Below are positions 49,275 to 59,598 of a stretch of 64,000 nucleotides of DNA, piece after piece. The notes under the pieces are model-generated. The model was not told the DNA's origin. It saw only the letters and a program-made list of their open reading frames with translations, and made no database searches. Source of the stretch: Stenocarpella maydis (lineage: Eukaryota; Ascomycota; Sordariomycetes; Diaporthales; Diaporthaceae); the NCBI GenBank assembly GCA_002270565.1, contig NQMI01000162.1, positions 32,818 through 96,817 of the forward strand. Direction: 5' to 3'. The position numbers and the translations under genes were made by a program. Each line of letters opens with the position of its first letter. Position 1 is the first letter of the stretch.

Positions 49275-49362
49275 GCTGCCGACAACCACTGCAAGACTTG
49301 AACTTGGGATCTTTGGTGCCGTACGGCCGAAACCTGACGCCTACCCAAATCGGCCATGCCGT
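49275..49362 (-). tRNA. Degenerate tRNA-like sequence (relic)
   Basis: Read on the minus strand, TGGCCGATTTGGGTAGGCG resembles the A box and D-arm of Leu/Ser-type tRNAs. Downstream, AGTTCAAGTCT resembles a B box and can form a T-arm with a 4-bp stem (CAAG/CTTG) and a 7-base TTCAAGT loop. The anticodon arm cannot be folded well and no proper 7-bp acceptor pairs at the right spacing, so this is a decayed tRNA or tRNA-derived element at best. Confidence 0.28.
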
Positions 49363-49496
49363 CTGAAAGGCTGCCTGCTGGTGTGTCGAATCGTTCATGT
49401 AGCTGCTTGCTGGCAGGAGCTGTGGCTTTCAGGATGCCCCGGCCGCGGAGTTGGCATGTTGATGAGGCTCCTCGAGTCTTGCCTGGGTCGAGTAAT

Positions 49497-50112
49497 TCAA
49501 GTCTTGTCTCCAGCCCAAGACCCTTCAGCGTAGACAACTCGACCGACATCTGACCTATTACGCCGCAGTAAGACGAACTGTTCAACCTGCTTCTCACTCC
49601 AGTCCCAGAACTTGCGCGCCAAGTCGACACCACCCTCGTTCTCAGGCCTGACCGCCCGCTGCAAGCCCTCGCAACCTCCAGGTTTCGTAACCTCGGGCGA
49701 CAGGCACGCGAAAAAGCTGTGTGTGCGCACCATAGACGGGGCGGTAGTGCAGGAGAAGCACCTGGAGCCTGAAGAGGAGCGCCTGCTGGCTGAACTGGTC
49801 CGCCCGCAGGTTCCCCGGGCTTAGAGGCACGCCCAGGACGCCCCCACCGCCGCACCGCCTCGAAAACTCAACCCCGTACGCCCACACGCCGGGCCCGTAC
49901 CGCTGCATGCTCGGCTTGGACCGGTGGTAGTCCAGGTTGTCGAGGTCGAGTCTGTGGTTATGTATACCTGCCGAGATGCGTCAAGTTCCGGGACCTGGGA
50001 TGGTGCCGGCATCATAGCGAACCTTGCCGTCCAGATTAAGTACGTCCTTGTCCGTAAAGGCTGGCCTGCTGGGGAACATCTGCGCCCAGAGACTGGCAAA
50101 TGAGGGCACCAT
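49497..50112 (-). pseudogene. Short-chain dehydrogenase/reductase (SDR) pseudogene
   Basis: The minus strand starts with ATG at 50112 and MVPSFASLWAQMFPSRPAFT, continuing with TDKDVLNLDGKV. This is the typical N-terminus of fungal retinol-dehydrogenase-like SDRs just before the Rossmann fold. The frame then stops (TGA) and resumes only near the active-site end with DLDNLDYHRSKP and MQRYGPGVWAYGVEF. The cofactor-binding TGxxxGxG region is missing. The catalytic YxxxK is broken: the Tyr remains but about four residues including the Lys are absent. Further on, GVPLSPGNLRADQ and PVYGAHT fit the family, then a frameshift near 49725 moves to the frame FACLSPEVTKPGG, which ends KFWDWSEKQVEQF. Two deletions, a stop and a frameshift make this a clear non-functional relic. 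Confidence 0.72.
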
Positions 50113-51681
50113 TTGCTTGTCTCTCTCGAGGCCAAAGGTATTTCAGGACCGGTAGAAACGAATTAGAGGTGGGATATTGGGCAGAGGCGCACGGACGAGA
50201 GATTTGGAAGTTGGGAGGAAAATCGCAATCATCGAGTCGTCAACTCAACAGGAGACGGGATTGTAATACTTATAAGAGTTTGTAATAACATGAAATGCGT
50301 CGGACAACCCCGAGGCCAATCAAGTGAGAGCATTCAACCGTTGGTGGCCAAGTCTCAGGGCCCACTCACGATCCTGGCCATGGTAGCATCGTCACCCCAG
50401 TCTGTTAACGCTGGGTTGCTCCGATGTGGCAAATGTGTATATTAATTGGAGATGTACTATAATAATAAAAACTGATGTACAACGATAATTATACACGCTC
50501 CAGACAGCATCAGTGTGATTGCCGTGGGTGGTGGCTGCTTGGAAGAGCGCATCGCAACGGTAACTAAGAGAGCGATGGCACGAAGATTTGGAAAGCGGAT
50601 GTAGTATGAGCTGGATATCACTAGGATGGTCCTGGCACGATTGAATGCATATGCAATCAGTCGTTCCAGAACCGTGAAAAGTAAGCTGCAGGGCTATACA
50701 GAAGAGCCAACCTTATCGCATGACAACACAAGACATTTGACGACCGCCAAGACACCGTTTGACTGGTGCTATGAAATTCTCAGAGTAGACCATGGTCGTT
50801 CAGCATACTAGTAATCTACTCAAAATTTGAATTGCCAATAATCCATGCGATTATGGAAAAACTGTACGCACACACTTGTTAAGACCGGAAATAACTACCA
50901 CGTAGAAACACACCCGACGCCCAGGGTTACCTAGCCAACAATCCGCACAACCAGCTAGAACTCTGCCATCAGCAAGTCTTCAGGCCCATATGCCAATACC
51001 TGAGGCCTTCCCCAGGAGGCTGTCGGTCTCATTCTCAAGCTCCCTCGCCATCATCGCTGTCGCTGGTCAACCACGTACCAGTAGCGTACCGGCCGCGAGA
51101 TTGGTGTTCATCATCCCTGTTGCCAGCCGGCCAGACATGGCGGTATGCCATGCCCTCGCTGAGGACACCGGAGTCACCGAAGGCAAGAAAAAAGGGGGGG
51201 GGGTGGTTTAAAGTCCAAGTCTAGTGCTGCTCCTCTTCCTGATGGCCGTAGCTCGCTCCCTCTTGGTCTTCGGTGACGGTGGCCTCACCGCTGGAATATG
51301 TCGTCGCATCACTGGAGCACATCGTCTCTGGACCCTGTGTTGCTGGAGATGACGCAAAACGAGCTCACGGTCCACATTGTGGCTGGCGGTGTACAGCCTG
51401 CCGTATGCATCTCCCGCCACGGTCATCGCCTATGCAGTACCATCTGTATGCATTTGAGAAATAAATTTGTGGCTTCTGAAGCGGTAAGTATACAGTCCTC
51501 ACGGGATACAGACTTGTCTGGAGAGGAGGTCTTTTGAACAGCCGAAGGTGTAGGCTAGGTTCTGATCAGGGGCCAGTGGGATTGGCCATATGTCAACTAG
51601 AAAATCTTTGTTGGCTATTACATCGCCGAAATTCCCAGCTACATATTTCAGTCTATATTTTTCGTCTTAAAATTTGCTGGA
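50113..51681. other. Intergenic
   Basis: No intact gene. On the minus strand around 51345-51238 a frame ends with SSGEATVTEDQEGASYGHQ and a stop. It looks protein-like, but an in-frame stop lies just upstream and I cannot connect it to an exon. The segment is more AT-rich than the conserved block. Confidence 0.45.
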
Positions 51682-52444
51682 TTATGCTGGGTCCGCTGGA
51701 GTGATAAACAGACATGTTGATGTTTCCTCTGGATTTCCAGCTCCCGTGGACCAGTCAAAGGGAACAAATTTTCCACCGGGCTTGAATCCTTTTTCAATGC
51801 GTCAGGCATTTACATCAAAGGTAAGTGGGAATCCCAATCAGTCCAAGCATTCACGTCCATTAACTGCAAAAATAATAGCATATTCGAGCCACAGTGTCCC
51901 TCCGATCTGGATCAACTCGAAGTTTTACAAGATGTGTTCCCACCTGACACCTTCAAAGTCACATCCCCTTCAATCGTACTCATTTTCATCTGTACATTTC
52001 ACTTGATGACCGTCATTCACACCGTGTTGAGATACTCTCTTGACCAGGACAGGACTGTGATTCATAAGCCCAGTACTCCTCATAAACTGCGGGGCGACGG
52101 AGCCTCAAAGGGTGTTCGTCGTCCTCTTCGTCATGACGGGCAAGACTATCGACATATGGCCACAGCAAGCTTGAATGATGGTGAACATGATAGCTTGGAC
52201 TATGGTCGTAAATTGAGGCGTCAACAGGTCCTGATGGTATCTCATCGTGTCCTGGGAACATCAAGTCATTGTATGGCTTGGTCAGGAATTTCATCTCAGT
52301 GCTGCAGCGAGTTGTGAAGAATTTTGCACCCATGTGCTTGGCCACCTTTGGCAATACGGAGCCCATTTTGTCCTGGGTCTTTTCTTGGCTGGAGCACCGT
52401 CTGTTGTTGGAACTCCCAGGCTGGTTGGAAGATTTCGCAACTTA
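51682..52444 (-). pseudogene. Decayed gene of unrecognised family
   Basis: A protein-like frame runs on the minus strand from about 52444, through an ATG at 52366 (MGSVLPKVAKHMGAKF), to 52036 without a stop. It passes KFLTKPYNDLMFPGHDEIPS and YDHSPSYHVHHHSSLLWPYV. A plausible 46-nt intron (GTATCT..TACAG, 52035-51990) then joins in frame to a second exon, which includes NFELIQIGGTLWLEYAIIFA and GGKFVPFDWSTG and ends at a TAA at 51684-51682. That exon has four in-frame stops, at 51972, 51927, 51840 and 51804. Each stop is one C:G-to-T:A transition away from a sense codon, which fits RIP or deamination but is not proof. Upstream exons may lie beyond 52444. I cannot name the family. Confidence 0.42.
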
Positions 52445-53379
52445 GTGGTTGGTACGATGAGCCTGTTATATACTCCATGGATCTTCTAGCGTGAACAGAT
52501 TCCGATGTGTATATATATATGAAGATGCTTGGGTCGCAATCTTTCTGCCTGCTATCAATGGAACCTTGGCATAAACTTGGAGAAGTTTTCGGCGACTCAG
52601 GATGTAGTTCTCTGCTAGTTAAGGTTTTGAGCACTGGGCATTGTGACTCGCTTCCAGTCACCCAGATGCAGTTGACATTGGAATCATTCGAGCTGTATCA
52701 AATCCTACAGGAATCTCGGAAGCAAAAATCGCATTATTTTAAATACTTGAGTGCCAAGGGGGTTGAACTCAGTCAATGGAATTGGCGAATACAACACAGG
52801 CAACCACGTTTGAGTAAAGTCCACAAGGAGAAAGCATTGCCCCCTGAGAAGTAATAAGCAGCTGTGATTAATACTGCAGAGTGGGGTGCCTTTACAAGAT
52901 CCAGATTTCACTGAACTTTACGGCCAGAAGACGAAGAGCGATGTGTGAATTGTTGCCAAAAAAAAAAAAAGTCAACCATGGTGGATGACTTTTTACACAT
53001 ACTTAACTTTTGGCACACACAACAAGGCTGCCTGAGTAAGACCATTCCATTTAAACCACACCACGTCATGTCATTCACCAACCCAGTAGCTTGGTTTTCA
53101 AGGCGGCTTGGCCTCAGTCGTTATGTGTTCAAGCGGTGAACTGTTCAGAAAAGAAAAGAAGGTGCCAGGGGCGAGGGACAGGGAGGTAAGCGTATTCAGG
53201 GAATGGCGGGACGCAATGTTGGAGGACTCCTCCGCATCTTGTATACTTATAATTCCTGTTCAGAGCACCTTGGGCCCTGATCAATGCGAGGCCTGTAGGC
53301 TACAGCAGATTCCGGCTTATTAGAAAGTGAGTACCCTTTCCATCCGGAGTGTGTCGCCTAATCAAGCTCTGTGGCTTGG

Positions 53380-53427
<48 letters not shown>

Positions 53428-53442
53428 TTTTTTTTTTTTTTT
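53380..53442. repeat. Poly-T / poly-A / poly-T block
   Basis: About 14 T, 29 A, two C, then 18 T. It can form a long A:T hairpin; lengths may be affected by sequencing or assembly. Confidence 0.85.
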
Positions 53443-53745
53443 AATCTTTTCCCCCCTTACTCATTTCATGTTTTTGTAATAAACTCCAACTAAGAAGGGG
53501 TAATGTCCTTAGGCCTGTAGTGCAGACATGCTCCTGCGTCAGCTTACAAAACTTTTCTAGAAAATGGAGACTAGCCCCATCAGGATGCTATTATAATTTT
53601 ATTAGTGGCTATTATGTTTTCAAATTTAGCACTATCAGTATTCTATTTCTTACCTAACGCTGGGTCTTTAAGTATTTACAACTATACAGAGGGACCTCCA
53701 CAGCTCCTTTTTCTTTAAATAAAAAAGAATAGAATTATGACCGGA

Positions 53746-53746
<1 letters not shown>

Positions 53747-53782
<36 letters not shown>
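53747..53782. repeat. Poly-A tract
   Basis: About 36 consecutive A bases, 300 bases from the T/A/T block. Confidence 0.88.
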
Positions 53783-53784
<2 letters not shown>

Positions 53785-54194
53785 AGGGGAAAAACACCGA
53801 AACCAACTACCCAGTCAGCCGCAAAGGCGCCTGTGATACAATGACTGTTGCTAAGAGCGAAAACTTGAACGGAGAGGACGAAGGATTCAGACAAGTGGTG
53901 GCGGCCTGCGATCACCTGATTGGAAGCTTGAAGGTATCATTGAGCACCGCAGGGCAACGGCCTGACCTGGCTCCTTCAGTTGATAATATCTTGATTGGCA
54001 ATCATGCTCTTGAGATCCTTTACCTTCTGGGTAGCTCATCCTCGCCATTCGTGTCCGCCCCGTGGTGCACAAAATAGGTCCTTGGTTGCATATATTTGGA
54101 ATCAAGGTGTAGGCGTCAAGTGTCTTGGAATACGTATTTACAGGGTATTGTAATGATGGTATACACACAAGACCGCTGCTAATGTAATGACAGA

Positions 54195-55414
54195 CTATTG
54201 GGACTTGCGCACCAAGTCATCCACCTGTGCAGTGATACCGACGACCGGGAATGCGCTTCTGTTTCCAGCATTAGTACCCGCCACAATCGGGTCCGCGAAA
54301 TACTCCTCCAGGGCGAACAAGGAGTCAGGCCCAATCTCGAAGGCGGCAGTGACTGTACCGCCCTGAGCCTCTGGGACGTTGTTGGGGATCAGACCCAGCG
54401 TCTCGGCACTCTGCCACTTCCCATCGCGCGACCTGATGACCCAGGTACCGGCCGCATCCTCCGCGACAAGCAGGATCGTGTTGTTATACTTGGCCGGCAG
54501 GAGGATGGCGTCGCTGAACCCGATAGGAGCGGACGGCTGCGTGCCATTGGGGCCGGTGCGGGGGATGAGCACCGGCGTGCCCGTCTCGCTGCCGCTGACG
54601 CCGTCGAAGCGGTAGATCTGCCCGTCGGCGTTGTTGTTGGTCAGCAGCACGTCCTGCGCGCGGATCGAGGCCAGGCCGGCGAACCCGGGGTTGGTGGTGT
54701 TGAGCAGCTCGTCTGCAGGCGGGAGGAACCATGGCTTGAGGCCGCTGCCGTCCTCATCCACGCGGAGGATGGTCCCCGGGTACGTGCCCACGATGTAGAT
54801 GTTGCCGTCCTTGTCGTGCTCCACGTCCTGGAACCCGCCCCATGCGCCGTGGGTGACGAGCTCGGTGATGTTGCGCTGCCAGATAACCTCCCGCCGGTCG
54901 AAGTCGTACTTGAGGATGATGTTGGACCCCGAGACGTCCTGCCCGGCAGTGTTGAAGGCGGCACCGGCGTCCACGAGGACGCTCAGACGGCCCTGGGCGT
55001 CGGGCAGTGCTGGGCCAAGGTGGAGGGCTGGGTCGCCTGAGATTCCGGGCAGTAGGATGGTCTCCAGGCCCTTGGTGTATGGGTTGAAGACTCCGACAGA
55101 GGCATTGAAGAGAACGCTGTGTTATTGTAGTTAGGTTCATGGGAGCCCTCAAGAGTGCGACGGCGTGTTCTGGAGGGTGTAAGAGATGGCATGAGCCGTT
55201 TCAAAACGTACCCGAAGTAGACCAAGCAGCGCCTGGAATCAAACTTGGCATTCTCTGGGTATAGCTGGAACGCGTCGACAACGAACGTGCTGCTGCTGAA
55301 AGGGGGACAGCTCTGTGTGCTATTCGGACGGTGATCACCACAGTGAACAGCCTGTGCCAGACCGTTGAGGCTGATGAGCCCAGCCAGGGCGACAGATGCT
55401 GCTCCGGATAGCAT
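54195..55414 (-). CDS. Secreted Tri14-like protein
   Basis: Two exons, 55414-55212 and 55116-54195, with a GTACGT donor and ACACAG acceptor, give 374 aa. The first ~22 residues (MLSGAASVALAGLISLNGLA) form a signal peptide. The mature part looks like a beta-propeller-type secreted protein: RCLVYFGVLFNASVGVFNPY across the splice junction, DKDGNIYIVGTYPGTILRVD in the middle, then repeated strands such as NTTNPGFAGLASIRAQDVLL. NNT/NIT/NRS glycosylation sequons are present. Length and these motifs resemble proteins annotated as core trichothecene cluster protein 14 (Tri14), a family with many members outside such clusters. Tri14 is reported to matter for virulence rather than for making the toxin. 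No terpene cyclase, P450, acetyltransferase or transporter gene lies nearby, so this is not a trichothecene cluster. Family assignment is from memory of motifs; the secreted nature is seen directly. Confidence 0.75.
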
Positions 55415-56399
55415 ATTCGACGGTTTGTAGACAGAGAACGAGAGTATTAGCCAGCTAAAGGACTGGGCAGCGAATGCGTCTATCAGGACTATACCAAGTT
55501 ATAGATACCCGACCTTGAGACTCATGATTGCGAGGACAATCGCGAGCGGTCGGTAGGCAGGTAACGGCGAAGTAAATATTCAATTTGCGGCATTTGACCC
55601 CCCGCTCGGGACCCCCCCCCCCGGCAACGTCTCATCGCATGCGTACTCCGTATGACTATAGAAGGCACGGACTAATTTTCTGTGGGACTTGGCCCACGGG
55701 ATTGACTTGCATACTCCGTAGACTATTGACTGTTCAAGCTCAGATGCAGCCTCGAGGGGACCAGACCGATGCCCCATTGCCAATGAGGCGAGCAGCGTCG
55801 GAAACAAAAGAGGGCGAAGGCCGGATGCTACCTGGCATCTACACTACACTACTATGGGATGCTTGGCTCCCGTCGAGGGCCTGACAAGCTTTCAAGAACC
55901 TTGTTCGGATGATCTCCCACAGGAAGGCTGGTTCCCCACCAGTGGTGCAAGCGGCGCCCATCCTTGACAGGACCCTTGCAAGGTGCGCGCGCTCCCATGA
56001 CTAGATATTGCCCTTTCCGCATGGGATAATCATTATAAATTCTACTAGTAACGCTGCTCTTGTCAAGTGGGCTTTGTCAAGCAGCCTCAGAAGGACGCGG
56101 GTCAAATTGAAGCCTCCATCGCCAACACCCAAGGTCGGGGCCCTCAATGCATCGGCGTCGGACCACGGCATATTGTGTACTCTTGAGGCTCTTCAAGTGC
56201 CGCAACATTCAAGGCTGGTTTTAGGACGACACTGGCCGAACAGATCCTCACGCGTTAGGTGTTCCAAGGGAAACCTAAATTGGACTCTTCCTTTTTCCCA
56301 GATAGAGCAGGTGGTGGCGAGATTGACAGCGAGGCCATCCTCTGAAGTTGTTGAAGGCCTTTGTGTCGGGCTGCAAATCTGAAGGCCGGCATAGAACAA
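55415..56399. other. Intergenic, upstream of the Tri14-like gene
   Basis: Holds the promoter of the Tri14-like gene, with two exact copies of TACTCCGTA at 55644 and 55712 and a poly-C run near 55613. No coding frame is supported. Confidence 0.55.
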
Positions 56400-56699
56400 G
56401 CATCATCTCAAGTATTGCATAACATGGCCAGGGGTAAAGATATAGGGTGACCGAACTCTATGTCCCCCAAGGCCCACGTGCCCATTACGGTTGATAGGCC
56501 AGTACCCAAGGGTGGGTGACACGGGTTTCACCGTCTGCTTGCTCATAATCATTAGCCTGGCGACTATAAAGACCAGCCAATCCTTCCATGCCAGGCATCA
56601 CCACGATCATCCTAGACTAAACACTCAATTTTCCAATCTCGCCCCTCTTCCCTCGTCTCTGAGAAAATGACTTCTTCGTTAAACTTTACACTATGTTAG
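56400..56699 (+). promoter_or_regulatory. Promoter-like segment leading to a 10-codon ORF
   Basis: CCCACGTGCC near 56475 is followed by ACTATAAAG at about 56564, a C/T-rich tract at 56625-56660 and an ATG at 56667 in GAAAATGAC context. This is the usual order of a fungal promoter and leader. The frame codes only MTSSLNFTLC before a TAG. It may be a promoter left behind after loss of its gene, or a gene whose first intron starts very early. Confidence 0.35.
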
Positions 56700-58899
56700 A
56701 AGCCTGCCGATCATGTCTGCGCATAGGACGTCAGGCTGTTTCGGGCGGCCGTCTCAGCCGCTGTGAGCCGACTTCAGATGACGGCTGATGGTTGCAATGA
56801 GTTGGCGAATTCTCCACAACATAATTGTGCAGCCAAATGCCGCCGAGCTCCCATAGCCTTGTTCTGAAAATGAGCTGATTTCCTAAAATCATTCTTCTGG
56901 CATCGTAAGAATTTATTGTATGGGTGTAAGGGAGCGGGTGAGTAGGACAATGTTCCGCTTAACTGTGAGTGGCACTTGCATTTTCCAGGCATGTGTTTGG
57001 AGGACAGAGCACTGGACGTGGGGACCTAGGTATACAATACCAATACCAGTAATTCATAAGTGACACTTAGATTTCATCATCTTCTCGGATGGCATGTATC
57101 CCGCCTCAAACAATCGCCTCGCAAATGTTGGATGATCAAGATGGCTTTCTCTAACCTTCTCGACCAGGACTCCGAGCGGCTTCGTTCATCCGGGAGCCGG
57201 AGCATGAAACGCGGCAACTAACTAGCAGTCCTGAACCGCATACGCGGTTTGGGCGCAATAAGGGCTCGCAGAGAATGTACATCTTGCATATCCACTTGCC
57301 ATCCTCTGAGCGGCCGTCCTCGCCTCACATGGGGCCGTCAGATGTAGTTAAACTCGGAAAGGTACATGCAACACGAATACGATACCGAAGTGCTGGGCTG
57401 GGGTGGGCCTGTCTTCACAAGTGCTGAGGCCCTCTCGTTCTTTCAAACGAAATGTGCTCATTTTAGAGACTATGCAGGAATTCTTTGGGCCAGTACATCC
57501 ACAATGTCCCTCTCTCTCCCCCTCTCTCTCCCTCTCTCTCTTTCCCAAGCCTGATCAAGTCTGGATGCTGGAAGGTTTTCAAATCTGTGGATCCTGGGGG
57601 AGCGGGCAGTTGTCTTCTAAGATCATGGAATGAGGGCTTAGTACATGTTGGCTCTGAACTGTTGCTGAGAACGGATGATCTTCATGGAAACAGGGCATGG
57701 CTGAAGGTGAAAGAGAAAGAATCCGAGGGCTTTGGAGAATAGAGCCCTCGTAATCGGCTTTCATGCTGGTCCGAGAGAGAAGCCCGAAGTCTTCTGGGTC
57801 ACAGGGTGCCACGAGGTGCCCTCAGGCTTGTAGTATCTGCGTGGCAATAGGCGAGATGTGCCAGGAACGCGCTATGCCAAGTAGCTAGTCATGAATGGGT
57901 CTATTAATTTGTACTATATCTATGCATTCTACGTAAGCAGCGATGATAATGCGCTCATATTACTGCCTATCACTGCCATGGGAGGCAATGGGCTCCGGGG
58001 AACTGTAATCAGTCTGATAATTGTAGGTAGGGATGGAGTGCTACTCAGTTGGGTTTGTTTTCTCTCTCTCTCTCTCTCTGCCTCTCCCTCGGTCTCTGTC
58101 TTCGTCCTTGGGCTCCGCGCCTGACCTCGTGCCCCTTAAGCTTGATATACTGAAAGTTATGGGTGCCTTAAACGGGTAGAATTTATAGTCCTAAATGCAT
58201 TTGTCTCCCTACTTATGGTGATTATTCATCGGCGCCATCACCGCCGCGCTGTCGCCCGCCTTATATGCCGATCGAAGCTGGTTTCGTTTTTAATCCGACC
58301 ACAGTACCCTTGTTTTAAAGGGGAAGAAAGGAGCTGCAGCGGTCCCTTCATATAATCGCCAATCGAAGAGGGCACCGGGATCTCGATCGCGGACCTGAGT
58401 CCCGGTAGTTGGCCTGATGTTGCACAATGATGCGTTTGGGGGGGGGGGAGTGTTCACGCAGCGCATTTGTAAAAGTGAAAAGTCGTTGTGAGTGTATAGG
58501 GTATAAGACTTATAAAGATTCTTAGTAGTAGAGCATCGACCTCTCGTACAGGCACCGCAGCATGCTTTGCTGGACCGGCTCCTCTTGGTGACTGGCATGA
58601 CCATCTCGACCGCGTCTATGAAGTCGAGGGGGGGGGGGAGTCCTCCTCCAACCGCCTCTCGCTCGCGACCTTAACATCACCTCAAGAGACAGTCGCTGAG
58701 ATCATCGTAGGAGACCTTCACTCACGAATCAGGCTTCTGTCTGGGTTTGTACGCATGGGGTGCACTCTTTGCTGGAGCATCATCCAGATAATCCTCAGGA
58801 AACTGGCTGGTGCTGACGGGACCAGCTAGTCACCATCCTCGATCCTCAAATAAGCAGGTGAACTCGAGCCTGCCTTTGGAACAAGGCTCCAAGCGCTTC
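56700..58899. other. Intergenic
   Basis: No supported gene. It contains CT microsatellites at 57508-57543 and 58062-58080, ACCTAGGT at 57024-57031 and G runs near 58438 and 58630. Confidence 0.55.
57508..57543. repeat. (CT)n microsatellite
   Basis: CT runs interrupted by short C runs. Confidence 0.85.
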
Positions 58900-59598
58900 T
58901 CAAGAACCGGGATCCACCATTTCTCGTGCGAGTTCGGAGTGGCAGAGTCTCATCGCGAATGCATACTCGGCGTACTCGGGAAAGAACCCACTTCTCTCCC
59001 AGTCAATGATGTCTCTAATAATCCCATCCTGGACCATTATGTTCCTCGGCGATAGGTCTCCGTGAGTTAATACAAATTCCTTATCTTTAGACCTTCTCCG
59101 TTGGCGCTCCAGGAACTTGCTCCATGTCCACCGAGACAGTGACCCCCTCTTAAGCCGAGCCAAGCACCACCCATCAAACTCTTCTTCGCCCTCTAACGGG
59201 CCGCAGAAGTGAATAAAGAGCTGGTCGTACACGTTGCGCGTTGGCTGGCGATGAATGCATTCGATATAAGGCCGAGTACAATTACGCATACGCTGCAGCT
59301 AGCCCCGGAGTCAGTGGCAGGCCTGGGTGCTCCTCTAAACATAACTTAAAAAGGCGAAGCACGGGCAATAAGATACATCGTCCTTGAAAAACATACTCAT
59401 GTCGGCCTCAGCCTTGTTAATATTGCCCCGTTCGCTGACATTGATAGCTAATACGCGTCCAGCGGCTGTCGTATGCTCCACCACAAGGGGGGGGGCAATA
59501 CCCTTGCAGAGGCGTTTCCCTCCAACCGCCGTGTAGAATTTTATACCGCGAAGCTGATCACGGAGGGCGGCGAATTCTGGGTCTGCAGAGTCGGACAT
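58900..59598 (-). CDS. Shortened APH/choline-kinase-like phosphotransferase, probable pseudogene
   Basis: Exons 59598-59377 and 59298-58900, joined over a 78-nt intron (GTATCT, CTGAC branch, CTAG), give an open frame of 206 aa. The first part resembles the N-lobe of fungal phosphotransferase-family proteins (GGKRLCKGIAPPLVVEH, then KAEADMSMFF). The second has RMRNCTRPYIECIH, GPLEGEEEF, the catalytic loop THGDLSPRNI and the metal-binding IIDWE, then FFPEYAEYAF. Usual family members are about 280-300 aa; here the hinge and central part between the lobes is absent, apparently lost at or near the intron. The frame is open but a working kinase fold is doubtful. The alternative is that I have missed an exon, but there is no room for it between the two parts. 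Homologues are often of unknown substrate. Confidence 0.5.

Larger units (their letters stand above)
52445..54194. other. Intergenic with long homopolymer tracts
   Basis: No supported gene. It contains a T/A/T homopolymer block (53380-53442) and a 36-base A run (53747-53782), listed separately. The AT-rich DNA between them carries no clear frame. A 78-aa plus-strand frame at 53841-54077 has no recognisable feature. Confidence 0.55.

Noticed and set aside
54195..55414. Trichothecene biosynthesis cluster suggested by the Tri14-like gene
   Set aside because: No cyclase, P450, acyltransferase, regulator or transporter gene lies nearby; the family also occurs outside such clusters.
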